From contig JAITNF010000083.1 in the NCBI GenBank assembly GCA_031290615.1, positions 1 through 48,191 of the forward strand: a DNA stretch of 48,191 nucleotides. The letters run 5' to 3'. The translations under genes and the position numbers were made by a program. The stretch is from Desulfovibrio sp. (lineage in GTDB: Bacteria > Desulfobacterota > Desulfovibrionia > Desulfovibrionales > Desulfovibrionaceae). Positions 1-12,416 of the stretch are shown piece after piece; the first letter of the stretch is position 1, and each line of letters opens with the position of its first letter. The notes beneath the pieces are model-generated. The model was given only the letters and a program-made list of their open reading frames with translations. It made no database searches and was not told the origin of the DNA.

Positions 1-51
1 CGGCGTATAACCCGGAGTTTAATCCTATATAAAAGAGGTGGAGCAAGATAA

Positions 52-1821
<1,770 letters not shown>

Positions 1822-1928
1822 AGCTGCCCGATTGATTTCGCGGCGCTCGGAAATTTGAATCCACTCTAGAATTCTGGTCTTGACAGTGCCAATCTTGCGA
1901 GGTAGTTACTTTAAATTGGACAAAAAAT

Positions 1929-2004
1929 GCCAGCTTAGCTCAGTTGGTAGAGCAGCTGATTCGTAATCAGCAGGTCGAGAGTTCAAATCTCTCAGTTGGC
2001 TCCA
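1929..2004 (+). tRNA. tRNA-Thr (anticodon CGT), CCA encoded
   Basis: Cloverleaf read by eye: acceptor GCCAGCT/AGTTGGC with one G-T pair, D-loop AGCTCAGTTGGTAGAGC, anticodon arm GCTGA-TTCGTAA-TCAGC, T-arm with GTTCAAATC, terminal CCA. Confidence 0.95.
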
Positions 2005-2015
2005 GAAAATTCAGT

Positions 2016-2056
2016 GAGTTATGTGCATCAAAAGCACATAAACTCCTCTCTTTTTG
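2016..2056 (+). terminator. Candidate rho-independent terminator downstream of tRNA-Thr
   Basis: GAGTTATGTGC - ATCAAAA - GCACATAAACTC hairpin followed by a TTTTT run. Confidence 0.6.
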
Positions 2057-2340
2057 CCCAAAACAAGGTATAAGGTATTGAAAATCATTTCCCGGACTCC
2101 GTATTCTGATGGCCAATCTCGCCAAGGCGCTCCAGTCTTTGCTGTCCACATTACAAACTTTCAAATACTCCAACAAAACATTGTAACCGGCCTAATATCC
2201 CTTATTTCGACAAATTCGTCCTTGTTGTGGCTTATTCCGCCATGGAGTAAGTGATGTAACATCCTATTTCTTATAGATATAATGATTGAACCGGCATAAC
2301 CAAGGTCTGTCCAACCTTGCAATTCAAGAAGGACAGATTC

Positions 2341-2522
2341 ATGAAAAAAACACTCTATGTCGGTATTGACGTCCACAAAAAAAGCATTTCCATCGCCTGT
2401 GCGTCTGAAGGTTAGAAAATTCGGCAAGATGGAACAATTCAGAATCATATGACAGCGTTGGACGCCGTTACGCGCAAACTGGGCTGCGCCGGGCGAATTC
2501 CGTGCTTTGTTGAAGATTTAAC
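2341..2522 (+). pseudogene. IS110-family transposase N-terminal relic
   Basis: MKKTLYVGIDVHKKSISIACASEG then stop, continuing in register as KIRQDGTIQNHMTALDAVTRKLGCAGRIPCFV; GIDVHK is typical of the IS110 DEDD N-terminus. Confidence 0.7.
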
Positions 2523-2800
2523 AAGAACTAAAAACGCGGATTCCATCAGAGCACAAGGTATATTCCATATGCCGAATAGATGACCGCATTTGTTCCAGTT
2601 GCTTAAAAAAGTCTTGACGCCAATAGCTGGTCTATGGAATTACTTGACATGCGCGCCGGTGAGACTACTCTGTCTCCCGAATCAGGGCAAATCAAGCTTG
2701 CGCCGTTCCTGCTGGTGTGAGCTGCACAATAAGCTGCGCCAGAGCGTATGTTCGTTTCATTCGCAAAATACTTTAAAGCAAATTCACGAGGTACAAGATT

Positions 2801-3067
2801 ATGATTGATCTGAAAAATGCCGTTAAAACCGCTGACGGCGTCACGCTGAACGGTTTCCTTCTTTCCTCTGTCGTGGAGCAGTGCTCCGGCTGCGACCGCG
2901 TGCGCGGCTTTGAAGAGCAACAATTCTGCTCCAGCTATCCCGAGCCAATCAGTAAATGGACCGGGGGGCGCTGCAATTTTGCCACCCACATCAAAGCGCA
3001 GGCGTCAACCGCCGCAACCAAGATGAACCCACTGAAGGCCTCCAAACGCGCCGCCAAAGGACGTTAG
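2801..3067 (+). CDS. PxxKW-family small cysteine-rich protein (unknown function)
   Basis: 88 aa; CSGCDRVRGFEEQQFCSSYPEPISKWTGGRCNFATH...NPLKASKRAAKGR. Confidence 0.75.
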   Translation: MIDLKNAVKTADGVTLNGFLLSSVVEQCSGCDRVRGFEEQQFCSSYPEPISKWTGGRCNFATHIKAQASTAATKMNPLKASKRAAKGR

Positions 3068-3181
3068 AGCGATTTGCACTAGGGAGCCGGGAGGGCCCCG
3101 CTTCAGGCGTTAAAGCCCTGCGGGCATTTCAGGTGTGTAACGCTCTAAACCAAATCATTCACTTTTTTAATCGCGGCCACC

Positions 3182-5092
3182 ATGCCTGACGCCATTTTTG
3201 AATGTATCATCACGGGAGGCGGCAACGCCGGCTGCGAAGCCGCCGTTGCGCTGGCCAAACTCGGCCACAGTGTGCTGCTAATCACCGACAATATAGACCG
3301 GTTGGGCTACCTTTCCTGCAATCCAGCCATCGGCGGACTTGCCAAGGGTCATCTTACGCGAGAGATTGATGCCCTTGGCGGTATGATGGGCCTGTGGGCC
3401 GACGCTGCTGGCATACAATTCCGCACGCTCAACCAAAGCAAAGGACCGGCAGTACGCGCTACACGCGCGCAGATTGACCGCGAGGCCTACCGGCACGCTG
3501 TGAGGGAAACTCTTTTCTCCACCCTTGGTCTGCGCGTCTGGCAGGACACAGTGACAGCCGTCACAAGTGACGACAGCCGCGCCACAGGCGTGACCACCGC
3601 CCAAGGGCTCACCTTTGCCGCCCGTCATGTTCTGCTGACTACCGGCACATTTCTGAATGGCCGCATCCATATCGGCCTCAACAATCTCCCCGGCGGACGC
3701 CTAGGGGACGCACCGGCCATCGGTCTTTCCCAAAGCCTGCGGGACTTGGGACTCAGCCTTGGGCGCCTGAAAACAGGCACACCACCCCGTATCCTGCGTT
3801 CTTCTATCGACTTTTCCCGTCTTCATGAACAGCCGGGAGATACGCCCCCGCCACGCTTTAGTTTCCACGGTCCCGGCCCCACGCTACCGCAACTGCCCTG
3901 CCACATTACCTGGACAAATCCGGCGACACACAACATCATCCGACAAGCCTTCGACAGATCGCCCCTGTTTACCGGCGTCATTAAGGGCACTGGAGCGCGT
4001 TACTGCCCTTCCGTTGAAGACAAGGTAGCCCGTTTTCCCGACAGAGAGCGCCACCAGATATTTCTGGAACCCGAGGGTCTGGATAGCGCGGAAATTTACA
4101 CCAACGGCATTCCCACATCCCTGCCCGTGGAGATACAGGATGCCCTGCTGCACTCCATTGCCGGTCTTGAACATTGCGTCATGGTGCGGCCGGGCTATGC
4201 CATTGAATATGACTACGCCGACCCCGTGCAGCTAAAACCCACTCTAGAGAGCAAAAACGTGCCCGACCTCTGGCTTGCCGGCCAAATCAACGGAACTTCT
4301 GGCTATGAGGAAGCGGCAGCCCAAGGCTTGTGGGCAGCCCTGAACATTTCCGGCGCGCTGCGGGGCAAGGGCCCCTTTCTTCCGGGCCGAGAATGCGCTT
4401 ACATGGCCGTGCTGACGGACGACCTCACAACCCGCGGCACACAAGAGCCCTACCGCATGTTCACCTCCCGCGCGGAATACCGCCTCATCCTGCGTGAGGA
4501 CAATGCCGACCAGCGTCTGACGCCACCTGGACGCCAGGCGGGCCTTGTGGACGACGCCCACTGGTGGCTTTATTGCGATAAGGAAAAATCCTGCACAAAT
4601 TTCGGACGAACCCTTTCGGGAATACGCATTCCTGCCGATAAGCAGATGGGTGAAGTATTACGCCCCGGCCTGACCCTGGAAGAAATCTTGCGACGCCCGG
4701 ACATTGACATAGACAGACTCTACAATCTGCTGGACACGGAGGAAACACGGCAAATCCAAGCTGCCCTTGCGGCCGCCTTGGAGTGTTGTGATACTACGGC
4801 GCAGGAACGCGTGTTGACTGATATAAAATATGCCGGTTATCTGGAACGGGAAAAACGTCACATTGCCCGCACGGCAAAAAGGGAAAGCATGCTCTTGCCC
4901 CTGAACATCAATTATGCCAGAGTAGCGGGGCTCTCTCTGGAAGTGCGGGAAAAACTGAACCGGGTGCGCCCGTTCAACCTGGGACAAGCTGGCCGTATTC
5001 CCGGGGTAACGCCGGCGGCCGTCAGTTGCCTTGAGATACACTTGCACAAAGTAGGGCTTCTGTGTCCTTTTATTTATAATGCGTCACTGTAA
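3182..5092 (+). CDS. mnmG: tRNA uridine-5-carboxymethylaminomethyl(34) synthesis enzyme MnmG
   Basis: 636 aa; [26 protein letters not shown] dinucleotide-binding motif; [36 protein letters not shown]. Confidence 0.96.
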   Translation: MPDAIFECIITGGGNAGCEAAVALAKLGHSVLLITDNIDRLGYLSCNPAIGGLAKGHLTREIDALGGMMGLWADAAGIQFRTLNQSKGPAVRATRAQIDREAYRHAVRETLFSTLGLRVWQDTVTAVTSDDSRATGVTTAQGLTFAARHVLLTTGTFLNGRIHIGLNNLPGGRLGDAPAIGLSQSLRDLGLSLGRLKTGTPPRILRSSIDFSRLHEQPGDTPPPRFSFHGPGPTLPQLPCHITWTNPATHNIIRQAFDRSPLFTGVIKGTGARYCPSVEDKVARFPDRERHQIFLEPEGLDSAEIYTNGIPTSLPVEIQDALLHSIAGLEHCVMVRPGYAIEYDYADPVQLKPTLESKNVPDLWLAGQINGTSGYEEAAAQGLWAALNISGALRGKGPFLPGRECAYMAVLTDDLTTRGTQEPYRMFTSRAEYRLILREDNADQRLTPPGRQAGLVDDAHWWLYCDKEKSCTNFGRTLSGIRIPADKQMGEVLRPGLTLEEILRRPDIDIDRLYNLLDTEETRQIQAALAAALECCDTTAQERVLTDIKYAGYLEREKRHIARTAKRESMLLPLNINYARVAGLSLEVREKLNRVRPFNLGQAGRIPGVTPAAVSCLEIHLHKVGLLCPFIYNASL

Positions 5093-5589
5093 ACAGCTTC
5101 TGCTGTTCAGATTCAGGCGCGGCAAGAGCCGTAGCGATGGCGTCGCTGTGGGGACATACTCTTCATGCCGCTGCAAAAGCCGTATATAATCCTGCAATTT
5201 TAACGCCCCACATGGGTGGATTTGCTCTCTCCGTCCATCCCATTCATCCATCCTTTCGTAAGATAAATTATGTATAATAACATAGTTATCAACAAATTTT
5301 TTATCAAAAATTCCCGGTTTGGATAAGTTCGTTGCTTTTGTTGAGACATCTTTGTACTATGACCACATGAACACGACAACATGCTGAAAATACAACAAAA
5401 TCAAATTTGAAAGCGTCTTCTGCCGCGTCAAACGCGAACCTCCGTCAATACGCCCCACGTATCTGCAGGACAAAATACACGCGACACCAATTGTAAAACG
5501 TATCATCGGGCCTGCTTTCCGCCCTCAAGGCGGAACTGCTGAAGACCCCAGCAGGCCACATCAAAACACAAAAAAGCGCTAAGGCCAAA

Positions 5590-5999
5590 CTACGTAAACT
5601 GTTGGCTGGGCAGACCCAACATTTTCAACTTCATGTGCTCCGCCGTCAACAGAGCCATTGCCACCGGCCTGTGGAGCGGCAGCAATTCCCTGTCCACCAA
5701 AGAGGCGTGTCTGGCAGATGGTCAAGATCAACAACGCCAGATTGCGCTTTTTTACTCCCAAGGAAGCCAAAGATTTGCTTGCCGAGCTTGAAACCGTCAA
5801 TCCGCAGCTCTGTGACATGACCATGCTGTCTCTCCGCACCGGATTACGGGCCACGAAAATTTTCAAGCTCAAAGGCCAGGACGTTGATGCCCACGCGCAT
5901 ATTCTGTACATAATTGAAAAGGGAGGAAAGCTGGCCCCCGTACGCATACCTGAAGACATGATCGCCATGCGGCATACAAAAGAGCGCCTTTGGTATTAG
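5590..5999 (+). pseudogene. Tyrosine recombinase (phage integrase) relic
   Basis: Frame 1 ...NRAIATGLWSGSNSLSTKEACLADG, then after a frame change NNARLRFFTPKEAKDLLAELETVNPQLCDMTMLSLRTGLRATKIFKLKGQDVDAHAHILYIIEKGGKLAPVRIP; the box I Arg region is recognisable, the C-terminal catalytic residues are missing. Confidence 0.7.
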
Positions 6000-7189
6000 G
6001 AGATGATTCGGAACCACCACCATCAGCTTGGCCAGAAAAATCCGCGTTTGGATTCCATGATGCTCGCCCTGCAGGCCATCGTTTTCTCGCGCCCACAACA
6101 CATGATCAAAAACGCCGTGCCCTCCTGAATACACTTCGCCAGACCATATCTTCCTAGTGCGACCGCAAGGTCACATAAAGAAGCATTCCCCAGAGCGATA
6201 TGGGAACCATCATAACGCGATGGCACATGATGGGTATTGAAACGTTCGTTATAAAGATTGGCCACCTCTCGCGCCTCTCGTCGTCCGTCAATCAATTTCT
6301 GATCCACCACTTTGACCGGATTGTCGTTCCCGTCGCCGCAGGCCATCAATGCGGCTTTCATCGGCATCGGCTTTTTCCGCGTTGATCAGTTCCCGCAAAC
6401 TGTCAAAAAATCGTAGGGATCACCGCCGCCTTCCCCTAATAGACTCAGAGACTTGGCCAGAAAATAGTTTCGGGTTTAGCATTTTCGACGCGCAGGCGTT
6501 CCATGTGATCCGCCATCACCACGTCAAAGCTGAACGTCAACTAGCAGGGATCGTATTTCTGTTTGCGTTTAGCCATTATTTATCCACTGTTATCACCTGG
6601 ATAGACCGCCTTTTTCTTTTCAAAGGCCAGGGCGGAAACATTAATGTTATCTGGCACTTGACAGTCATCTTCGTCATTTTCATGTCCATATTCCCACCTC
6701 CTCTTTTTTGTTCCTTGTTTACCTTGTATTCCTTGCTCAAGAGAAAGGGAAGAGGCGAAAAAGGAGGATGGTCAAGAAGGAAGTCGGTTTTTCGTTCACA
6801 GGATGCCCTTAGTAATTTGCCTGATAATATCCTCCACTTCTTTCGCCGGGAGAGGGTTAAGGGTTATGGGAGCGACTTTGAACTTCCCGAATTTCTGCTG
6901 CCGCTTTCAGCGCACGACGTTTCCGAATCCATAAAACGAACGAGCGGAATCAGCAGTGGGCAGGAATCCCAAAACCGCAATCCTCGTGGACATGATGTGA
7001 AAAGAGCATCACCCATGTCTGCCAGAATGCAGACAATTGATACCGCAAATGAACCAACGCCAAAGATGCACAGACAATCCCGTATCAGACACAAAACAGT
7101 GTTGAGGCTATGGGGTCTAAGTCAATGGCCTTTTATATGCGCCTTGATGCATGAGCAGAGAGCGAAGGGAAGGTATCTGTACGTCTAAT

Positions 7190-7932
7190 GGCAGAAAAAA
7201 CGGCGCTAAAGCATATCCAATGCCAAGATATGTTAAGCTAAGCATGTGACACAGACTATAACCGGAGCGAGCCTTTTTCGCCAGTTCCAGGGCCGGACGC
7301 AGTTGCGCGGCGAAAATAACAAACCCCGCACCCAAGTGGGCGTGGTGGAAATGCGCGAGAGCGCGGTGGCAATGTCCTGGGCGGCAATATCCTGATTGAT
7401 GCTGGCGGAAGATTCCGTGCTGACGACTTCCATAAAGACTTCCGGGATAATGGCCGCTTTCTGCACAGCCATGATAGGGCATGGACAGGCTGAGTTTATT
7501 TTTGGGAATAACTTTGTCCCAAAACAGATTGGCCGCGTTGACGAAGAATTTTTTGAACGCCTCGTAGCTCAGGGCTTTTTTCAGCGACTCGCTGTATTCC
7601 CGCGACGGAATATGCCGCACGATGATGCAGACATACGCGTTTTCCCTTTGCGCCAGCACCTGCTACTGAATACCGCAATAGGGGCATTCAAGATTCGCCC
7701 AATATTCGGCAATATCACCTTGAAAATCTTTCACAGGCCGTTCGTCCAGACACGTCCGAGCCTCAAGCCCTTCGCCGGGCCGGTAAGGGAGCACAAAATC
7801 CTTGTTTACTTCCGCCCTGACGCGGGCCTCGACGAACACACGATCAGCTTTGGCAGATTGAGCAGGATATACTCCGAAAAAGACGAACAACAATAGAAAC
7901 AGCCAAATTGACACACTAAGCAGCCTTGTCAT
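7190..7932 (-). pseudogene. Secreted thioredoxin-fold (DsbA/DsbG-like) protein, frameshifted
   Basis: Signal-like MTRLLSVSIWLFLLLFVFFGVYPAQSA; EYWANLECPYCGIQ with CPYC motif then stop; continues as VLAQRENAYVCIIVRHIPSREYSESLKKALSYEAFKKFFVNAANLFWDKVIP and, in another frame, AVQKAAIIPEVFMEVVS...STTPTWVRG. Confidence 0.4.
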
Positions 7933-8487
7933 AAGAACACTCCTGTCCAAGTTGGAGCATTTGAGGCACACTAAGCGATCTTTTTTCCCACTGTAGTCGA
8001 AAGCGTCTTCCTTGACCGAAAAACCCGACGTGCTGACAACGGTACTATGGTCAGTCAGCCTGTCTGTCTGCGTAGCAGTTTCCAAGTTTTTTCAGCATGT
8101 TGTAACTTCATAAAATTTTGATAGCATCCTGTGTGGAGCAAGCGGATGGCAGAGCAAGACAAATTTTTTTCCAAAAACATATCGATGTTGCAGCCATGCA
8201 CTTTTTCACAGCTGGTATCCTTGCCAGAAAATTCAGGCGGCATGAAATTCCCCTGATTTTTTCAGGGAAACGTTGATGGAGTGAATGCCTCTGATGACCA
8301 CTCCTTCCATGAGAAAAAACATGTATTCAGTCAGTATAGCTGATTTCCAAAAATCAGACAACTTGCTATGGTGGACGCCAAATGGACGCGTGACCGAGGG
8401 CGAAAACCGTGACGGACCCCGCCGGAACAGGGATTGTAGCATGAAAATGACAAACGGAAAACGATCTGCTCTTTGACCTTCTCATCA

Positions 8488-9093
8488 ATGGAACTATTTT
8501 TTTATGATATAGCGCGTCCGCTCGGAAAAGACGAGTTGGCTCTTGTCACTAGGGCGCGCAAGGAATATGCGGGAAAATACCGCTTCCCGGAAGACAGGGC
8601 CAGATGCCTCGCTGCCGGTTTTCTGTTGCGCAGCTGCCTGAATCTTGATGATGAAATGTTGAAGTTCGGCACGGCCGGCAAACCTTGCGCAAAAATAGAA
8701 AAACTCCCCTTTTTCAATTTGTCTCATGCTGGCGATTACGTTGTGCTGGCAACCGCCCAGAATGAAGTAGGCGTGGATATTGAACCTGTTCATGCTTATG
8801 AGGACGCTGTGGCGGAGCGATGCCTTACTCCTGAAGAACATGCTTGGCGGAAGCGGCGGGGCGGAAAATGGGCGTTTTATAAACTTTGGACGGCCAAAGA
8901 AAGCGTCATGAAGGCTACCGGGAAAGGGTTTACTCTTCCTCCGGAAAGTTTTTGCATCTTACCTGTCGATGATTCCGCGCATGTAATAGAAAGAAGATCA
9001 TGGTATCTCGACTGGCTGTATGTTGAATGTCATATTGTATGTGTTGCAGTGGAAAATGAAAGAGAACATATTGCCGTGAGTTTTCTCAGATAA
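8488..9093 (+). CDS. 4'-phosphopantetheinyl transferase (Sfp-type)
   Basis: FNLSHAGDYVVLA, VGVDIEPV and WTAKESVMKATGKGF motifs; ORF 8473-9093, likely start at the internal ATG 8488. Confidence 0.88.
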   Translation: MELFFYDIARPLGKDELALVTRARKEYAGKYRFPEDRARCLAAGFLLRSCLNLDDEMLKFGTAGKPCAKIEKLPFFNLSHAGDYVVLATAQNEVGVDIEPVHAYEDAVAERCLTPEEHAWRKRRGGKWAFYKLWTAKESVMKATGKGFTLPPESFCILPVDDSAHVIERRSWYLDWLYVECHIVCVAVENEREHIAVSFLR

Positions 9094-9135
9094 CACAGTC
9101 TGGCGCTCTGTGCGCAAACCGCGTAGCCGCCCTTG

Positions 9136-12100
9136 TCAGATTTGCACCGGCCCGACAATTTCCCCGTTTCCGACAGGACGGAAACCAGTGCGCAACCGTA
9201 GACGATCAAGGCACAGGAACACCACCGGGGTGGTGTAGAGCGTCAGAAGCTGACTCACAATAAGCCCGCCCACAATGGTCACGCCGAGGGGTGTACGCAA
9301 TTCCGCTCCGTCACCTCTACCCAAAGCAAGAGGCATAGCGCCCAGAATGGTGGCGGCCGTGGTCATCATGATAGGCCGGAAGCGTAGCAGGCATGCCTCA
9401 AAAATGGCATTTTTCGGCAGCAGCCCGCGCGTGCGTTCAGCTTCCAAGGCAAAATCCACCATCAGGATGGCGTTCTTTTTCACAATACCGCAGAGCAGCA
9501 ACAAGCCTATCAGTGCAATAACCGTAAATTCCATACCGAAAAGCATGAGGGCAAGCATCGCCCCGCCGCCGGCTGAAGGCAGGGTGGAGAGTATGGTTAT
9601 GGGGTGGATGAGACTTTCGTAGAGTATGCCCAGCACGATATAGAGCGCTACGAGGGCTGCCAAAAAAAGAACAATCTGGTCCGCCGCCGCATCGCTGTGA
9701 AGTTTGGCCATGCCCTGAAAACTGCCAATGATGTCGCCCGGCATGGCAAGCTGCACACGTGTGGCTTCAATGACCTCCTGCGCCTGCGAGAGAGCGACCC
9801 CCGGCGCGAGATTGAAGGAAATGGTGACGGCGGCAAATTGCCCCTGATGAGCCACGGACATGGGCGCGAAGCCCAGTCTCGCCTCCGCGACGGCCGTGAG
9901 CGGCACAAGTCCGGACTTGCCCGGCAGGAGCACCTTCTCCAGCGCGCTCGCGTCTTCAAGCCATTTGGGGTTGTATTCCAGCACCACCCGGTACTGGTTT
10001 TTATCCTCGTATATGGCGGAGACCTGCCGCTGACCAAAGGAGTTGTTCAGGGCCTCGTCCACGCTACTCATGGAAAGGCCGAAGCGGGCCAGCGAGTCGC
10101 GGTTCACCGTGAGCATGGTCTGCAGACCGCGTTCCTCAATATCGCTGTCCACATCTAAGAATATGGGATGCTGCGCTAGTTCGAGCTGAAGACGGCGGCC
10201 TTGAGCACGCAATTCCGACAGGGTATCAGCCTGGAGGGTGTACTGGTATTGCGAGCGGGAGCCGCGCCCGCCCATCATGATGTCCTGGCCTGGCTGCAAA
10301 AAAATCTGGATCCCCGGCTCAGCGGAGAGTTTGCCGCGTAGTCGTCCTATAACCTCCTGCGCGCTGATTTTGCGCTCTTCCAGAGGCTTCAGGACGACAA
10401 AGACCCCGCCTCCGTTACGGCCGCCGGAAATATGGGCGGAAACCTGCGCCACGGCCGGATCCTTCTTGATGATATCCACAAGTAGCGTCAGTTTGTCGCG
10501 CATGGCCTGATAAGACGCGCTCTGGTCGGCCAGTATGCCGCCCATGATCACGCCCGTGTCCTGTTGCGGGAAAAAACCCTTGGGAATCACAATATACAAG
10601 TACACATTCCCAGCTATCATTAAGGCAAAACCTGTCATCACAAGACGCGGATGCCGCAACACCGCCTCAAGACTTTTGGCGTAGCCGCACAGCAGGCGTT
10701 GCGGCATGGAAGCAAGACGTTTTTTCATCCGGACAAACAAAACTGACCGGCAAGGCCCGGCGTTTCCTCCCCTTTCCGCCAGCGGAGTTCTCAGCAGGCG
10801 GGCGCACATCATGGGTGTGGTGGAGAGGGAAATCAGCATGGAGATGAGCACGGCCGCCGTCAACACCACGGCGAATTCCCTGAACAAGCGTCCCACAACT
10901 CCTCCCATGAAGAGAATGGGCGCAAAGACCGCCACAAGAGACAGGGAAATGGAAACCACGGTAAAACCAACTTCCTGCGAGCCGCGCAGGGCGGCCATCA
11001 GGGGGGAGTCGCCAGCCTCAATGCGCCGGGTGATGTTTTCCAGCACCACAATGGCGTCGTCCACCACAAAACCAGTGGATACAGTCAGAGCCATGAGGGA
11101 GAAATTGTCCAAGCTGTAGTCGCACAGATACATGATGCCGAAGGTGGCGATGATTGAAACCGGCACGGCCACGGCGGGCACAGCTGTAGCCCACGCGGAG
11201 CCGAGAAAGAAAAAAACCACCAGAACTACCAGGACGATGGAAATGAGAAGGCTTTTTTCCACCTCGCGCAGGGAGGCGCGTATGGTCACGGACCTGTCCA
11301 TGCGTTCCTCAAGGCGCGCCCCGCCCGGCAGCCAAGCCTGAAGGTCGGGCATCATGGCCTTGATCTGATCCACCGTATCTATGATGTTGGCTCCCGGCGC
11401 GCGGGACACAATGAGCAGTATGGCGGGGATGCCGTTGACCACAGCCATGTTGCGCACGTCTTGGGAGGAGTCGCTCACTTCGGCGACGTCCGCAAGGCGG
11501 ATGATGCGGCCACCTTTTTGCCCCACCACAACATGGCGATATTCATCGGCTTTTTGAAGCTGATCGTGCGCACCCACAAGCCAGCAGACCGAGTCGTTTT
11601 CCAGTATCCCTTTGGGCAGATAGACGTTGGCCGCCGTAATGGCCTGCCGCACGTCTTCCATGACAAGACCCGCCGCCGCCAGCGCGCCAGGATTCACGTC
11701 CACCCGCACGGCGGGCAGCGCGCCGCCGCCCACCAGCACTTCTCCCACGCCTGGGATCTGAGAAATTTTCTGGGCCAGCACAGTGGAGGCCGAATCATAG
11801 AGCTGGGCGCGGGTCAACACGCTGGAGGTGACGGAAAGTATCATGATGGGCGCTCCCGAAGGGTTGACCTTGCGCCAGGACGGGTTGGACGGCATGGAGG
11901 GCAAGGTGGAACGCGCCGCGTTGATGGCCCCCTGCACGTCGCGGGCTGCGCCGTCTGTGTTGCGGTCAAGATCAAACTGCAGAATCACGCTGGTGGAGCC
12001 GAGGCTGCTGGAGGACGTCATTTCCGTGATGGCGGCTATACGTCCGAGCGCCCGCTCCAGTGGCGTCGCCACGGTGGAGGCCATGGTTTCCGGACTTGCG

Positions 12101-12390
12101 CCGGGCATGTTGGCCCGCACCGTCACCACGGGGAAATCCACATTTGGCAACGACGCCGCCGGCAAAAGGCCGAAAGCCGCCATGCCAGCCAGCGTCAGGG
12201 CGATGGTGACGAGCGTTGTGGCCACCGGACGGTGTATGAAGGGAGCGGAAAAATTGACCGGCAAAAATTCAGAGCCGAAACGCTTGTGGTCGTCTCCACG
12301 AAATTTCAGGTCTGTATTACCCACGGTACTTCTCCTGCGCTTCAGACGGAACATATTCAGCTGCCGCTCTCCGAGCCTGAAGGAGGGCAA
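9136..12390 (-). CDS. RND efflux transporter permease (HAE1/MdtB-MdtC-like)
   Basis: 1084 aa; FIHRPVATTLVTIALTLAGMAAFGLLPAASLPNVDFPVV, GASPETMASTVATPLER, FVVDDAIVVLENI, GIVKKNAILMVDFA; the first ~45 residues are probably not part of the mature start. Confidence 0.93.
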   Translation of the reverse strand: MPSFRLGERQLNMFRLKRRRSTVGNTDLKFRGDDHKRFGSEFLPVNFSAPFIHRPVATTLVTIALTLAGMAAFGLLPAASLPNVDFPVVTVRANMPGASPETMASTVATPLERALGRIAAITEMTSSSSLGSTSVILQFDLDRNTDGAARDVQGAINAARSTLPSMPSNPSWRKVNPSGAPIMILSVTSSVLTRAQLYDSASTVLAQKISQIPGVGEVLVGGGALPAVRVDVNPGALAAAGLVMEDVRQAITAANVYLPKGILENDSVCWLVGAHDQLQKADEYRHVVVGQKGGRIIRLADVAEVSDSSQDVRNMAVVNGIPAILLIVSRAPGANIIDTVDQIKAMMPDLQAWLPGGARLEERMDRSVTIRASLREVEKSLLISIVLVVLVVFFFLGSAWATAVPAVAVPVSIIATFGIMYLCDYSLDNFSLMALTVSTGFVVDDAIVVLENITRRIEAGDSPLMAALRGSQEVGFTVVSISLSLVAVFAPILFMGGVVGRLFREFAVVLTAAVLISMLISLSTTPMMCARLLRTPLAERGGNAGPCRSVLFVRMKKRLASMPQRLLCGYAKSLEAVLRHPRLVMTGFALMIAGNVYLYIVIPKGFFPQQDTGVIMGGILADQSASYQAMRDKLTLLVDIIKKDPAVAQVSAHISGGRNGGGVFVVLKPLEERKISAQEVIGRLRGKLSAEPGIQIFLQPGQDIMMGGRGSRSQYQYTLQADTLSELRAQGRRLQLELAQHPIFLDVDSDIEERGLQTMLTVNRDSLARFGLSMSSVDEALNNSFGQRQVSAIYEDKNQYRVVLEYNPKWLEDASALEKVLLPGKSGLVPLTAVAEARLGFAPMSVAHQGQFAAVTISFNLAPGVALSQAQEVIEATRVQLAMPGDIIGSFQGMAKLHSDAAADQIVLFLAALVALYIVLGILYESLIHPITILSTLPSAGGGAMLALMLFGMEFTVIALIGLLLLCGIVKKNAILMVDFALEAERTRGLLPKNAIFEACLLRFRPIMMTTAATILGAMPLALGRGDGAELRTPLGVTIVGGLIVSQLLTLYTTPVVFLCLDRLRLRTGFRPVGNGEIVGPVQI

Positions 12391-12416
12391 CGGACATCAC
12401 AGGGCATTGCTTGACA

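Noticed and set aside
6349-7188. 279-aa plus-strand ORF in the eroded region
   Set aside because: No recognisable motif; composition looks like readthrough of non-coding or relic DNA, and coherent fragments in this area are on the minus strand.
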